From Corynebacterium caspium DSM 44850 (GTDB lineage: Bacteria; Actinomycetota; Actinomycetes; Mycobacteriales; Mycobacteriaceae): 64,000 nucleotides of DNA. The stretch is taken from the NCBI RefSeq assembly GCF_030440555.1, contig NZ_CP047118.1, forward strand, positions 186,001-250,000, written 5' to 3'. The notes under the pieces were generated by a model. That model searched no databases, was not told the DNA's origin, and was given only the letters and a program-made list of their open reading frames with translations. The translations under genes and the position numbers were made by a program. Positions 35,667 through 45,408 of this stretch are shown here, in pieces; the first letter of the stretch is position 1; each line of letters opens with the position of its first letter.

Positions 35667-38225
35667 ATGAACGCTTTTAATCCCACCACTAAAACCAGTG
35701 AGGCACTCCAAACTGCCCTGCAGGCAGCTTCCCAGGCGGGCAATCCAGATATTCGCCCTGCCCATATTTTGAGTGCCATCTTGGCCCAAAATGAAGGCAT
35801 CGCCGCCCCGGTGCTCAAAGCCACTGGAACTGACCCACAATTAGTGCTAACTAAAGCAAAAGCCCTGGTAGATACTTATCCTAAAGCTTCAGGATCAGAT
35901 CTGGCTAAGCCAAATTTCAACCGCGATGCCCTCAATGCGTTAACGGCTGCCCAAGAATTGGCGGGAGAACTAGGCGATGAATACGTTTCCACCGAAGTAC
36001 TTTTAGCAGGCATTGCGCGCGGCCAATCAGATGCCGCCAAATTACTCCACGAAACCGGCGCTTCTTATGAGGCCATCAAAGCTGCTTTCCCGACCGTGCG
36101 CGGAGGTACCACTGTGAATACCCCAGATCCAGAAGGCCAATTCCAAGCTTTAGAGAAGTACTCCACAGATCTCACTGCGCGCGCCCGAGAAGGCAAGATT
36201 GATCCAGTTATTGGCCGCGATGCTGAAATTAGGCGCGTAGTACAGGTGCTGAGTCGACGTACCAAAAATAATCCAGTCTTAATTGGGGAACCAGGCGTTG
36301 GTAAAACAGCCATCGTAGAAGGCCTTGCCAGGCGCATTATTGCTGGTGACGTCCCGGAATCGCTGAAAAATAAAAAGCTTATTAGCTTAGATTTAAGCTC
36401 GATGGTAGCGGGTGCAAAATATCGCGGCGAATTCGAAGAACGCCTCAAAGCGGTGCTCGATGAAATCAAAAAAGCCGAAGGGCAAATCATCACCTTTATT
36501 GATGAAATGCATACCATCGTTGGTGCTGGCGCCACTGGGGATTCAGCTATGGATGCCGGCAATATGATTAAACCGCTGCTAGCGCGAGGAGAATTGCGCC
36601 TGGTAGGGGCCACCACTTTGGATGAATATCGCAAGTACATCGAAAAAGATGCCGCCCTAGAAAGGCGCTTCCAGCAGGTTTATGTAGGCGAGCCCTCAGT
36701 GGAAGATACCGTAGGTATTTTGCGCGGGCTAAAGGAACGCTATGAGGTCCACCACGGTGTGCGCATTATGGACTCCGCACTAGTCGCGGCAGCCAGCCTT
36801 TCAGATAGGTATATCACCAACCGTTTCCTGCCAGATAAAGCCATCGACTTAGTAGATGAGGCTGCTTCGCGTCTGCGCATGGAAATTGATTCCTCCCCGC
36901 AGGAAATCGATGAAGCCGAACGCATTGTCCGCCGCCTTGAAATCGAAGAAGTAGCCCTTAGCAAAGAAACTGATGCCGCCTCCCAGCAGCGGCTGCAAGA
37001 ATTACGCCAACAATTAGCTGATGAACGCGAAAAACTTGGGGAATTACAAGCGCGTTGGAATAACGAAAAAGGTGCAATTGATCGCATCCAAGCAGCTAAG
37101 GAAGAATTAGAACAGCTGCGCAATGCCTCTGAAATCGCCGAACGCGAAGGCGATTATGGCAAGGTTGCCGAACTTCGCTATGGGCGTATCCCAGCTGCGG
37201 AAAAGGCCGTTGCCGCTGCTGAGGAAGAAATCGGGGGCACCGATAACTCGATGGTTTCAGAAGAAGTTACCCCAGATACCATTGCAGAAGTTATCAGCGC
37301 CTGGACTGGTATTCCTGCTGGCAAGATGCTGGAAGGAGAAACCGAAAAACTGCTCAATATGGAAACAGAGCTGCATAAGCGCGTCGTTGGCCAAGATGCA
37401 GCAGTGGTAGCAGTTTCTGATGCGGTGCGTCGTGCGCGGGCCGGAGTAGCCGATCCAAACCGTCCCACCGGATCTTTCCTCTTCCTAGGACCTACCGGGG
37501 TGGGTAAAACCGAACTGGCAAAATCCTTGGCAGAGTTCCTCTTTGACGATGAACGCGCCATGGTGCGCATCGATATGTCCGAATTTTCTGAGAAGCACTC
37601 AGTAGCGCGCCTAGTTGGTGCACCTCCCGGATACGTAGGCTATGACCAGGGCGGACAGCTTACGGAGGCTGTGCGTCGGCGCCCCTATACCGTGGTGCTT
37701 TTTGATGAAGTAGAAAAAGCCCACCAAGATGTTTTCGATATTTTGTTACAAGTGCTCGACGATGGCCGGCTAACCGATGGGCAGGGCCGTACCGTTGATT
37801 TCCGCAATACTATTTTGATTCTCACCTCTAATTTGGGTGCTGGTGGTACTAAGGCTGAAATCATGGAGGCCGTAAAACGCCATTTCAAGCCGGAATTTAT
37901 TAATCGCCTAGATGATGTGTTGACCTTCGATTCGCTACAACCAGCCCAACTGCGACATATCGTAGATATTCAGATAGGCCAGCTAGCAGCACGGTTGGCA
38001 CAGCGACGCATCACCTTGCAAGTATCAGAGGCAGCCAGCAGTTGGTTAGGAGAACGGGGCTATGACCCAGCCTATGGGGCGCGACCTTTGCGGCGCTTAA
38101 TTCAGCAGGCCATTGGCGATAATCTGGCTAAGAAATTGCTCGCCGGAGAAATCCGAGATGGCGATACCGTAGCTGTTGACGTTGCCGAAGCCCCAGTCGA
38201 TGCGCTAGAAATTACCGCTATTTAG
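35667..38225 (+). CDS. clpB: Protein disaggregase ClpB (Hsp100)
   Basis: The 852-residue ClpB has the N domain, AAA1 with Walker [10 protein letters not shown] (about 208), a coiled-coil M domain (about 400-520, needed for DnaK cooperation) and AAA2 with GPTGVGKTE (about 608). No IGF/L loop for ClpP is seen, as expected. GGAGG precedes the ATG. With DnaK/DnaJ/GrpE it rescues aggregates. Confidence 0.97.
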   Translation: MNAFNPTTKTSEALQTALQAASQAGNPDIRPAHILSAILAQNEGIAAPVLKATGTDPQLVLTKAKALVDTYPKASGSDLAKPNFNRDALNALTAAQELAGELGDEYVSTEVLLAGIARGQSDAAKLLHETGASYEAIKAAFPTVRGGTTVNTPDPEGQFQALEKYSTDLTARAREGKIDPVIGRDAEIRRVVQVLSRRTKNNPVLIGEPGVGKTAIVEGLARRIIAGDVPESLKNKKLISLDLSSMVAGAKYRGEFEERLKAVLDEIKKAEGQIITFIDEMHTIVGAGATGDSAMDAGNMIKPLLARGELRLVGATTLDEYRKYIEKDAALERRFQQVYVGEPSVEDTVGILRGLKERYEVHHGVRIMDSALVAAASLSDRYITNRFLPDKAIDLVDEAASRLRMEIDSSPQEIDEAERIVRRLEIEEVALSKETDAASQQRLQELRQQLADEREKLGELQARWNNEKGAIDRIQAAKEELEQLRNASEIAEREGDYGKVAELRYGRIPAAEKAVAAAEEEIGGTDNSMVSEEVTPDTIAEVISAWTGIPAGKMLEGETEKLLNMETELHKRVVGQDAAVVAVSDAVRRARAGVADPNRPTGSFLFLGPTGVGKTELAKSLAEFLFDDERAMVRIDMSEFSEKHSVARLVGAPPGYVGYDQGGQLTEAVRRRPYTVVLFDEVEKAHQDVFDILLQVLDDGRLTDGQGRTVDFRNTILILTSNLGAGGTKAEIMEAVKRHFKPEFINRLDDVLTFDSLQPAQLRHIVDIQIGQLAARLAQRRITLQVSEAASSWLGERGYDPAYGARPLRRLIQQAIGDNLAKKLLAGEIRDGDTVAVDVAEAPVDALEITAI

Positions 38226-38265
38226 GCAGTTTAGCGGTGCTATCCGGGACTGCACTGCGACCAGT

Positions 38266-38326
38266 CTGGTTGACAGGGCGGCCAGCCCAGTTGGCAGGGC
38301 GCTAGCCTGGTCGACTGGGCGCTAAA
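38266..38326. repeat. Three imperfect ~21-bp repeats after clpB
   Basis: CTGGTTGACAGGGCG, CCAGTTGGCAGGGCGCTAG and CTGGTCGACTGGGCGCTA follow each other with a period near 21. They lie just after clpB and end at the stop of the minus-strand frame below. They could help termination; no function is evident. Confidence 0.5.
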
Positions 38327-38522
38327 TCCCGCGTTGGCTAAGACGTCGCCGTGCAGATTCCACAGTCATTGACCACCGGTTAAAACCGTGAGCAAGTGGT
38401 GGAGCATATTTTGAGGTATTAATTCCGGCCTGATAACCCTCGAGAAGCGTGGCTGCCACATCGGCTTTCTCAATATCTGATTTGCGCAAGTATTCCGTGG
38501 CAGCACTAGCTTTTAGGATGAT
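38322..38522 (-). CDS. Short conserved-looking protein or gene remnant without a normal start
   Basis: A minus-strand frame gives ILKASAATEYLRKSDIEKAD, LLEGYQAGINTSKYAPPLAH and a basic end SARRRLSQRGI, about 66 residues with protein-like composition. A TAG lies directly before the first codon and no ATG or GTG is in a good position; TTG (in EYLRKS) or ATC (38522, with AGGAG 13 bases upstream) are the options. It may be the 3' part of a decayed gene. I recognise no family. Confidence 0.35.
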   Translation of the reverse strand: MILKASAATEYLRKSDIEKADVAATLLEGYQAGINTSKYAPPLAHGFNRWSMTVESARRRLSQRGI

Positions 38523-38631
38523 CTAGGGATTCTTTCTCCTAGCATCATGACTGCAAATAAGTGGCGTGCAAGTTGGATCGCAGCATGGCATAGGCGTAGC
38601 CATATTTTTCTTTGCCCTAATATTGGAGACT

Positions 38632-39471
38632 ATGAGCTTACTGATTAGCATTGACCAACTCGCCGAAGAAATTGCCGATGGCCGCGGCGAAACTCTAATT
38701 GCTTGTTTTTGGGATGGACGTGAAGGTCGGGGCAAGGCCCGATTCCAATCACACCACATCCCCACTTCGGTGTATTGCGATCCCGCATATGCCCTTTCAG
38801 GTATTCCTAGCTCCCGTTTAGGCCGCAACCCTTTGCCTGATCCTGCTCAACTATCGCGGTGGTTTAAACAGTGGGGTCTTAATGCTGAGCAGCCCATCAT
38901 TGTTTATGACGAAGGCCACGGCATTTATGCGGCGCGCGCCTGGTGGATCCTCAAGTGGGCTGGCCTGGAAAATATTCGTATCCTTGACGGCGGCCAAAAT
39001 GCTTGGGATAAATCCGGTAGACCTCTTATGGGGGGTCCTGGTAACCTGCCGCTTTCAAATAATTTGCGCCCTAATCCGGGCCAACTTCCAGTAGCTTCCA
39101 TCGAGGAAGTTAAAGAATTCAAAGGCACGCTAATCGATGCACGCGGCCCGCACCGTTTTGGGGGATTCCGGGAAAAACTAGACCTCAAAGCCGGCCATAT
39201 CCCCGGCGCGAAAAATATTTCTACTCGCGATATTTCTCACCCAGATGGTCGCTACCTCAGCGTAGATGGAATACGTGAAGCCTTTATTAAAGCCGGAGTA
39301 GATCCTGAAACCCCTGGTGAAGACATTATTGTGTACTCCGGATCTGGAAATCACTCTGCAAAACTGCTAGCAGCGATGGAACTAATTGGAATTACAGGGG
39401 CCGCACACTTCGTAGGCGGTTGGTCCCAGTGGTCTGCTGATCCGCGTAATCCCGTGCAGGCCGGCGTCTAA
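38632..39471 (+). CDS. Rhodanese-family sulfurtransferase lacking the catalytic cysteine
   Basis: The protein (279 residues from ATG 38632, with TGGAG upstream) has two rhodanese domains: IIVYDEGHGIYAARAWWIL and LDGGQNAWDKSGRPL in the first, and LDLKAGHIPGAKNI in the second. The active loop, usually CGSGxxA, reads VYSGSGNHSA, with Ser where Cys should be. It is therefore not expected to transfer sulfur by the usual persulfide route. An upstream in-frame start at 38566 is possible but poor. Position after clpB matches sseA-like genes of corynebacteria. Confidence 0.85.
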   Translation: MSLLISIDQLAEEIADGRGETLIACFWDGREGRGKARFQSHHIPTSVYCDPAYALSGIPSSRLGRNPLPDPAQLSRWFKQWGLNAEQPIIVYDEGHGIYAARAWWILKWAGLENIRILDGGQNAWDKSGRPLMGGPGNLPLSNNLRPNPGQLPVASIEEVKEFKGTLIDARGPHRFGGFREKLDLKAGHIPGAKNISTRDISHPDGRYLSVDGIREAFIKAGVDPETPGEDIIVYSGSGNHSAKLLAAMELIGITGAAHFVGGWSQWSADPRNPVQAGV

Positions 39472-39486
39472 AGAAATGGTATAGCT

Positions 39487-40875
39487 ATGGTCTTTCTGGT
39501 TTTCGCTCTGGCTGCATTATGCCTGTTAGGAGCCGTATATCTGTGGCGTCTAGATGCCCGACATAACGCTGTGGATCCCACCGCTTCTAGCCAAGACAGC
39601 GCCGCTTTGGCTACAGCAGCCCCCAGCGAACCAGAAAGCACCATCCCCACCGAAACTGCCGAAGCTGCTGCCACCACCGCTGCGGCCGAAGCCACCGCCG
39701 CTACCCCTGTTGATCCAGCACCACCAGCATCTTCGGCAGTTATCTACGAGGATTCTGAGCCTCTTGATGTAGAGGTAGAAGAAGAACTAGCCGGCCTAGA
39801 AATTCAAGATTTAGCCAGCTATCAGCCCCCGCAGCCCCCGCAGCCCCCGGAGTCCTCGCTATCATCCGCTAGCAGCACCACTGCTAACGCCGCCGCAACC
39901 AACACCATTGATAGTGCTGCTGCTTTAGCTGTATCCGGTTCTGAAAATCGGCGTAGAACAGCGTTTTCGCCTACTTGGTGGAGTTTTAATAAGGAGCGTC
40001 GGGAACGGCAGAATTGGGCGCGGGAAAAAGGGGCGGATTTCCGCAAGGCAGATCCCTTCCTCAATGAGGAATGGGAATATGGGGTGGCTGCTAGTGGGGC
40101 CCCGATACACGATGTGGTCTCTGGGATCACCCCTTTTGGGGCAGAATTTCATCTGCTAGATATCGGGGAAAATACGGTCCTCGCAGTGCGACGAGGTGCG
40201 GAATCAGAGGTAGTTATTGATATTCGGCGCGCCGAAAAAGCACCTGCGGAGCTGTATTTAGTGGATCGGATAGGCGAGGTCATCATTAGCTCTACTGAGG
40301 AAGCAGTGGCCAGGCGATTCATCGATATTCGGGTACGTACCGCTATTCAAGTGTTGCCGGTAGCCATCCAGGCAGTGTGGCTAGAAACTGGGTGGGTTTT
40401 AGGCCAATTTCGGGCTGAATCTGGGCCTGCGGATTGGGAAGCCGCAATTGAAGTGCTCACTTTATTAGCTAGTGCGGCCCGGGTTCTTCCCCCGCGTGGG
40501 GGTCAGGGGCGAGAACTTGCCGTGCATCAGTTAGATCCCACCCGCCCGATGTTGGCGGCCCCGCCAGTGGAATTAGCTAGCGTTACTACGCTAATCCCAG
40601 CTGCCGCACCTATACCTCCAGTGACCAGACCTTTGGAACCAGTGGATCTACCAACGCGCAGCCAGCCGGCCAGTTTTGGGGAAGCTGCCCCTGTAGCGGC
40701 AGAAACTTTAGGCATGGATGAGGTTTTAAGTATTGCTGATAACCTCCAGCTCCAAACTGATCCAGCAGCTGTTCAAGGCACCCGGGTTTATCGGGATTTA
40801 AGTGGTACTTCGCCCATATTTAGCGATACCCCAGATACGGTGGCCGACGATGAATATCCGCCTATTCCGGAGTAG
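39487..40875 (+). CDS. Membrane-anchored corynebacterial protein with Ala/Pro-rich linker
   Basis: The 462-residue protein has one N-terminal helix (about 3-20) and then a long low-complexity region rich in Ala, Thr, Glu and Pro with QPPQPPQPPE repeats (about 30-150). A folded domain follows from about 155 to 345 (FSPTWWSFNKERRERQNWAR, then LVDRIGEVIISSTEEAVARR), then an acidic, Pro-rich tail. I recognise no named family. A gene for such a protein between the rhodanese gene and pyrE fits what I recall of corynebacteria. Confidence 0.65.
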   Translation: MVFLVFALAALCLLGAVYLWRLDARHNAVDPTASSQDSAALATAAPSEPESTIPTETAEAAATTAAAEATAATPVDPAPPASSAVIYEDSEPLDVEVEEELAGLEIQDLASYQPPQPPQPPESSLSSASSTTANAAATNTIDSAAALAVSGSENRRRTAFSPTWWSFNKERRERQNWAREKGADFRKADPFLNEEWEYGVAASGAPIHDVVSGITPFGAEFHLLDIGENTVLAVRRGAESEVVIDIRRAEKAPAELYLVDRIGEVIISSTEEAVARRFIDIRVRTAIQVLPVAIQAVWLETGWVLGQFRAESGPADWEAAIEVLTLLASAARVLPPRGGQGRELAVHQLDPTRPMLAAPPVELASVTTLIPAAAPIPPVTRPLEPVDLPTRSQPASFGEAAPVAAETLGMDEVLSIADNLQLQTDPAAVQGTRVYRDLSGTSPIFSDTPDTVADDEYPPIPE

Positions 40876-40948
40876 TCCGACCCGCCAGCTAATATAAGGC
40901 CCTGCACCTGTATCCACTGCTAGCCAGTGTCTGGAAAGGACCTCCTAT

Positions 40949-41500
40949 ATGTCGCAGCCACAAGTTAACCCCGCCCAACTATCTCGGTTAGCTGAGCTAG
41001 TAAAAGAACTCGCAGTGGTACATGGGGAAGTGATTTTATCCTCTGGCAAACGCGCCGATTATTATGTGGATCTGCGCCGGGCCACCTTGCATAATGAAGC
41101 AGCCCCACTAATTGGGCAATTGCTGCGCGAACTCACCGCAGACTGGGATTATGTAGCTGTTGGCGGGCTTACTTTGGGGGCAGATCCAGTAGCTGCGGCG
41201 GTGCTGCATGCCACCGGTCGCCCAATTAATGCTTTTGTGGTGCGTAAAGAGGCTAAAAAACATGGGATGCAACGTCAGATCGAAGGCCCAGATATTGTGG
41301 GTAAAAAAGTTTTAGTAGTAGAGGACACCACCACCACTGGTAATTCGCCACTTACTGCAGTTGCGGCGCTGCGTGCAGCCGGTGCGCAGGTAATCGGGGT
41401 GGCTACTGTAGTGGATCGCAATACGGGAGCTGCAGCAGTTATTCAAGAAGCTGGGTTGGAATATCGTTACCTCTTAGGTTTGGAGGATCTCGGCCTCTAA
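40949..41500 (+). CDS. pyrE: Orotate phosphoribosyltransferase
   Basis: A 183-residue PyrE with the PRPP loop KVLVVEDTTTTGNSPLTAV, VRKEAKKHGMQRQIEG and DYYVDLRRATLH. It forms OMP from orotate and PRPP. GGAAAGGA lies upstream. The stop overlaps the next ATG (TAATG). Confidence 0.95.
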   Translation: MSQPQVNPAQLSRLAELVKELAVVHGEVILSSGKRADYYVDLRRATLHNEAAPLIGQLLRELTADWDYVAVGGLTLGADPVAAAVLHATGRPINAFVVRKEAKKHGMQRQIEGPDIVGKKVLVVEDTTTTGNSPLTAVAALRAAGAQVIGVATVVDRNTGAAAVIQEAGLEYRYLLGLEDLGL

Positions 41501-42168
41501 TGAGTGAAAATATTGTGCCCACCGGTGCTGGACCCACCGAGTGGAATGAAGGCCGACACGGGGTAGGCCCCTGGCCTGCGGATACCCCCATCCCCGCTGA
41601 TCCGCGTCTAGATCCTGAATTGCTGGCCACAGGCGATAGGCGCAATGTCGTTGATGCTTATCGTTATTGGCGCCGGGAAGCCATCGTGGCAGATATTGAT
41701 GCCCGCCGACATCCCCTCCATATTGCGATTGAGAATTTTGAAAATGATGCCAATATCGGCACTGTGGTGCGCACCGCAAATGCTTTTGCAGTAGATACAG
41801 TGCATATTGTGGGGCGGCGACGGTGGAATCGGCGCGGGGCGATGGTGACAGACAGATACCAGCATTTACAACACCATGAAACTGTAGCTGACCTGCTTAA
41901 CTGGGCAGCCGATGCGGGCATCACTGTAGTGGCAATTGATAACACCCCAGGCAGTGTTCCTTTAGAAACTGCGGATTTACCCAAGCGTTGTTTATTGCTA
42001 TTTGGCCAAGAGGGTCCTGGAGTTAGTGCGGCCGCCCAGGAAGGCGCTTTGATGACATGTTCTATTGCACAATTTGGGTCCACGCGTTCCATTAATGCCG
42101 GAGTGGCTGCGGGGATTGCGATGCATGCGTGGATTCGACAGCATGCAGATCTCTCCCAAGCTTGGTAA
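41500..42168 (+). CDS. TrmH/SpoU-family RNA 2'-O-methyltransferase
   Basis: A 222-residue SPOUT enzyme with the three motifs: NFENDANIGTVVRTANAFAV, LLLFGQEGPGVS and TRSINAGVAAGIAMHAW. It methylates a ribose in tRNA or rRNA; the exact target cannot be told. It is translationally coupled to pyrE. Confidence 0.93.
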   Translation: MSENIVPTGAGPTEWNEGRHGVGPWPADTPIPADPRLDPELLATGDRRNVVDAYRYWRREAIVADIDARRHPLHIAIENFENDANIGTVVRTANAFAVDTVHIVGRRRWNRRGAMVTDRYQHLQHHETVADLLNWAADAGITVVAIDNTPGSVPLETADLPKRCLLLFGQEGPGVSAAAQEGALMTCSIAQFGSTRSINAGVAAGIAMHAWIRQHADLSQAW

Positions 42169-42255
42169 CAAAATCAGTAATCTATTTGATATCTAGGGTG
42201 AGTTGTTAGGGCTACGATAGGTGTAGAGATTCAGCAAGTGATGACGGAGTGATAC

Positions 42256-43449
42256 GTGGCAGAAAAATGGGTGCACCGCGCCGACTTAGCGGAGGCGGCG
42301 ATTAATGATCGGCATGCTTCCAAGCTATGGGGGCTTCCACGCACCAATCTGGCAGTAGTCGCTTGGCCTCCTACCTCCCAGGAGTCTTTCTTTTTTCGGT
42401 GGAATTATTGGTGGCAAGCGCATTACTTAGATTGCCAACTTGATGCCTATTCGCGTCGGGCTACTAAAGCGCGGCGAAATCGTATTAAAGCCACGGTAAA
42501 AAGTATGCGGATCCGCAATGGGGGACCCCTTACTAAAAACCGCTATTATGACGATAAAGCCTGGTTAGCCCTAGCTTTTGGGCGTATTGATGCCTTGCCT
42601 AAACTGAGCAAACCGAAAGTTTCTGCCGCCTTGGAAGAAGACCTCCTAGAAGGCATTGATGGCCTTACCGGGGTATTGCCATGGCGCAAGGGTGAGACCT
42701 TTTATAACGTGCCTTCTAATGGGCCTGCCGCCATTATGATGGCGCGCACCGGGCGTTTGGAGCAGGCCCGCACCATCGTTGATTGGATTCTAAACACTCT
42801 CACTAATGATGACCATCTGATTATGGATGGCTTGAGGTTACGGATGCATGGCCCAGAGATCGTGCGCGATATTCATCCGTATTGCCAAGGTGTAACTATG
42901 GGGGCTTGTTTGGAAATTGGATTAGCCCTGCGTAAACGGGCTGGTTTAGGGGAAAATCAAGATATTTCTGGCTTTGATGATGCTATCCGCGCGGATGATT
43001 CCATGCCTTATATCACCGCAATTAGATCCCTAGTTGAAGCAATTGCTACCCATATGGCTAATTATCAGGGCGTAATTGATTGGGATACCGGCGAAGGCGA
43101 TGGGGGCATGTTCAAGGGGATTCTAGCCCGATATTTAGCCGATGTAGCCTTGCGTCTACCTGGTGATTCTCCGCATAGTAAAGCTACTCGGAAGTTAGCT
43201 AAGCGCCTGGTTATGGCTTCGGCGGAATCGGTATGGCACCACCGCTTAGAAGTCGATGGCTTGCCAGTTTTTGGTACAGAGTGGTCCAAGGATGCGCGCC
43301 TGCCACATAATTATGGGTTGGGACCGCGCTCCCTGGCTGAAGCTGCCGGAGTGATCCGCATTGATGAAAGAGATCTCTCCGTACAACTTTCCGGATGGAT
43401 GCTAATGGAAGCTGCTGCCCGGCTCGAAAAAGCCGGCGAAGCTGGGTAA
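42256..43449 (+). CDS. GH76-like glycosidase (alpha-1,6-mannanase family)
   Basis: The 397-residue protein resembles actinobacterial GH76 proteins: RWNYWWQAHYLDCQLDAY, KNRYYDDKAWLALAFGRID with the paired Asp expected at the active site, and PSNGPAAIMMARTGRLEQA. There is no signal peptide, so it may act in the cytoplasm or be non-enzymatic. GTG 42256 is chosen; the weak GGAG is 9 bases upstream. A TACGAT -10-like box lies at about 42212. Confidence 0.75.
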   Translation: MAEKWVHRADLAEAAINDRHASKLWGLPRTNLAVVAWPPTSQESFFFRWNYWWQAHYLDCQLDAYSRRATKARRNRIKATVKSMRIRNGGPLTKNRYYDDKAWLALAFGRIDALPKLSKPKVSAALEEDLLEGIDGLTGVLPWRKGETFYNVPSNGPAAIMMARTGRLEQARTIVDWILNTLTNDDHLIMDGLRLRMHGPEIVRDIHPYCQGVTMGACLEIGLALRKRAGLGENQDISGFDDAIRADDSMPYITAIRSLVEAIATHMANYQGVIDWDTGEGDGGMFKGILARYLADVALRLPGDSPHSKATRKLAKRLVMASAESVWHHRLEVDGLPVFGTEWSKDARLPHNYGLGPRSLAEAAGVIRIDERDLSVQLSGWMLMEAAARLEKAGEAG

Positions 43450-43462
43450 TTGGCAGCTATTG

Positions 43463-44140
43463 CTAATTTGTAGCGTCGAGGGTGCGATGTTGTCGGCGTG
43501 CGCTGAGCACCCCGCGCAAGCCGCCAATAATTCCTGGTAGTACCGAAATAAATACGATTAATAAGAAGATGGCTTCAATATGTTCGCGAATCCAGCCATA
43601 TTGTCCCAGCCAGGCGCCTAATAAAGTAACCCCACCACCCCAAAGTACGGCCCCAATTAGGTTAAAACTGATAAAAATTCGGTACCTCATGGCGGACATG
43701 CCAGCTACTAGTGGGGCATAGGTGCGCACGATAGGTACAAAGCGACAAATAATGATGGTTATGGCGCCGTGTTTTTCAAAGAATTCATGGGATTGTTGCA
43801 GATATGCCTGTTTGAAGAATCTGCCATCGGGACGGCTTGAAAGTGCTGATCCAAAAATTTTACCGATGGCATAACCTACTTGGTCGCCTAGAAAAGCAGC
43901 CACGATACAAACCGGAATTAAAAGCCACAGGGGGGCAAAAGAATCGGGTTGTACAGAGAGCATCCCGCCGGTGAAAAGCAAAGAATCGCCCGGAAGTAAG
44001 GGGAAAAGAAGTCCGGATTCTATGAAAACAATAAGCGCAATTCCTGGAAGAATTAAGCTACCAAAAGGTCCTGAGCCGGAAAGCAGGAACATGGGATCCA
44101 ACCACTGATGCATAAAAATAAAGACTACGCCTGTGCACAA
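43463..44140 (-). CDS. DedA-family membrane protein
   Basis: A 225-residue protein with the DedA signature: LPGIALIVFIESGLLFPLLP, GDSLLFTGGML, FLGDQVGYAIGKIFG, then FVPIVRTYAPLVAGMSAMRY. DedA proteins act in lipid scrambling and proton homeostasis. The first codon is uncertain; the Met ten residues later (MHQWLDPMFLL, at 44110) may be the real start. Confidence 0.9.
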   Translation of the reverse strand: MCTGVVFIFMHQWLDPMFLLSGSGPFGSLILPGIALIVFIESGLLFPLLPGDSLLFTGGMLSVQPDSFAPLWLLIPVCIVAAFLGDQVGYAIGKIFGSALSSRPDGRFFKQAYLQQSHEFFEKHGAITIIICRFVPIVRTYAPLVAGMSAMRYRIFISFNLIGAVLWGGGVTLLGAWLGQYGWIREHIEAIFLLIVFISVLPGIIGGLRGVLSARRQHRTLDATN

Positions 44141-44268
44141 AATAAAACATTTCAGACATAATCGGGCATATTCAAGCAGTAATTGGGGTTAGCTCTACCG
44201 GATTACGGAAAAAGTTGGCATACTGGAAGCGTTATTAACAAACCCAGGTTCTAGGGAGGACTTCCTCA

Positions 44269-45303
44269 ATGCCCATCGCAACCCCCGAGGTATATAACGA
44301 GATGCTTGATCGCGCGAAGGCTGGCGGATACGCCTACCCCGCAATCAACTGCACCTCCTCCGAAACCATTAACGCAGCTCTAAGGGGCTTCGCTGAAGCT
44401 GAGTCCGATGGCATCATCCAGTTCTCAACTGGGGGCGCAGAATTCGGTTCTGGTCTAGGCGTGAAAAATAAAGTAGCTGGCGCTATGGCGCTGGCTGCTT
44501 TTGCACATGAGGCCGCTAAGCACTACGGCATCAACGTAGCGCTGCATACTGACCACTGCCAGAAAGAAGTTTTGGACGAGTATGTGCGTCCCTTGCTAGC
44601 TATTTCCCAGGAGCGCGTGGATCGTGGCGAATTGCCGCTCTTCCAGTCTCATATGTGGGATGGTTCAGCAATTGCTATCGATGAAAACCTCATGATTGCC
44701 CAGGAGCTTCTCGAGAAGTCTCGCAAGGCTAATATCATCCTCGAAGTTGAGATTGGTGTTGTTGGCGGCGAAGAAGATGGCGTTGAAGCTAAGGCTGGCG
44801 CGAACCTCTACACCACCAAGGAAGATTTCGAAAAGACCATTGATGCCATCGGGACCGGTGAAAAGGGCCGCTACCTGCTAGCTGCCACTTTCGGTAACGT
44901 GCACGGTGTCTATAAGCCTGGCAATGTGAAATTGCGTCCCGAGGTACTTCTTGAAGGACAGCGCGTTGCTGCTCAGAAGCTGGGATTAGCTGCCGATGCC
45001 CAGCCTTTCGACTTTGTATTCCACGGTGGATCTGGCTCTGAGAAGGAAAAGATCGAAGAGTCCTTGCGCTATGGCGTAATCAAGATGAATGTGGATACGG
45101 ACACCCAGTACGCATTCACTCGTCCCATCGTGGGCCATATGTTTGCCAACTACGATGGCGTCCTTAAAATTGATGGCGAAGTAGGCAATAAAAAGGTCTA
45201 CGATCCTCGTTCTTATATGAAGAAGGCCGAAGCAGGCATGACGCAGCGTATTATTGAGGCGTGCCAAGATCTACATTCTGTAGGCACTTCGGTATCAAAA
45301 TAG
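44269..45303 (+). CDS. fba: Class II fructose-bisphosphate aldolase
   Basis: A 344-residue zinc aldolase with HTDHC (zinc ligand and neighbours), LEVEIGVVGGEEDG, GNVHGVYKPG and FVFHGGSGS. It is the glycolytic aldolase of corynebacteria. GGGAGGA precedes the ATG. Codon use is that of a highly expressed gene. Confidence 0.97.
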   Translation: MPIATPEVYNEMLDRAKAGGYAYPAINCTSSETINAALRGFAEAESDGIIQFSTGGAEFGSGLGVKNKVAGAMALAAFAHEAAKHYGINVALHTDHCQKEVLDEYVRPLLAISQERVDRGELPLFQSHMWDGSAIAIDENLMIAQELLEKSRKANIILEVEIGVVGGEEDGVEAKAGANLYTTKEDFEKTIDAIGTGEKGRYLLAATFGNVHGVYKPGNVKLRPEVLLEGQRVAAQKLGLAADAQPFDFVFHGGSGSEKEKIEESLRYGVIKMNVDTDTQYAFTRPIVGHMFANYDGVLKIDGEVGNKKVYDPRSYMKKAEAGMTQRIIEACQDLHSVGTSVSK

Positions 45304-45335
45304 GCATTAAACAGTAGCCTATTTCTTTCTGTCTT

Positions 45336-45374
45336 GAAATTCCTCCGGGAGTCCTGTCTACCGGAGGAAATTTC
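45336..45374 (+). terminator. Stem-loop after fba
   Basis: GAAATTCCTCCGG faces CCGGAGGAAATTTC across 12 bases, with a perfect 7-bp GC-rich core. The following T-run is short (TTTCT overlaps the stem), so strength is unclear. Confidence 0.6.
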
Positions 45375-45408
45375 TATGTGTGGAAAGTAATATTTTAAGC
45401 CAGCTACG

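Noticed and set aside
39554..39772. Proline/leucine-rich alternative frame inside the membrane-anchored protein gene
   Set aside because: It is produced by the repetitive Ala/Pro/Thr coding region in the main frame.
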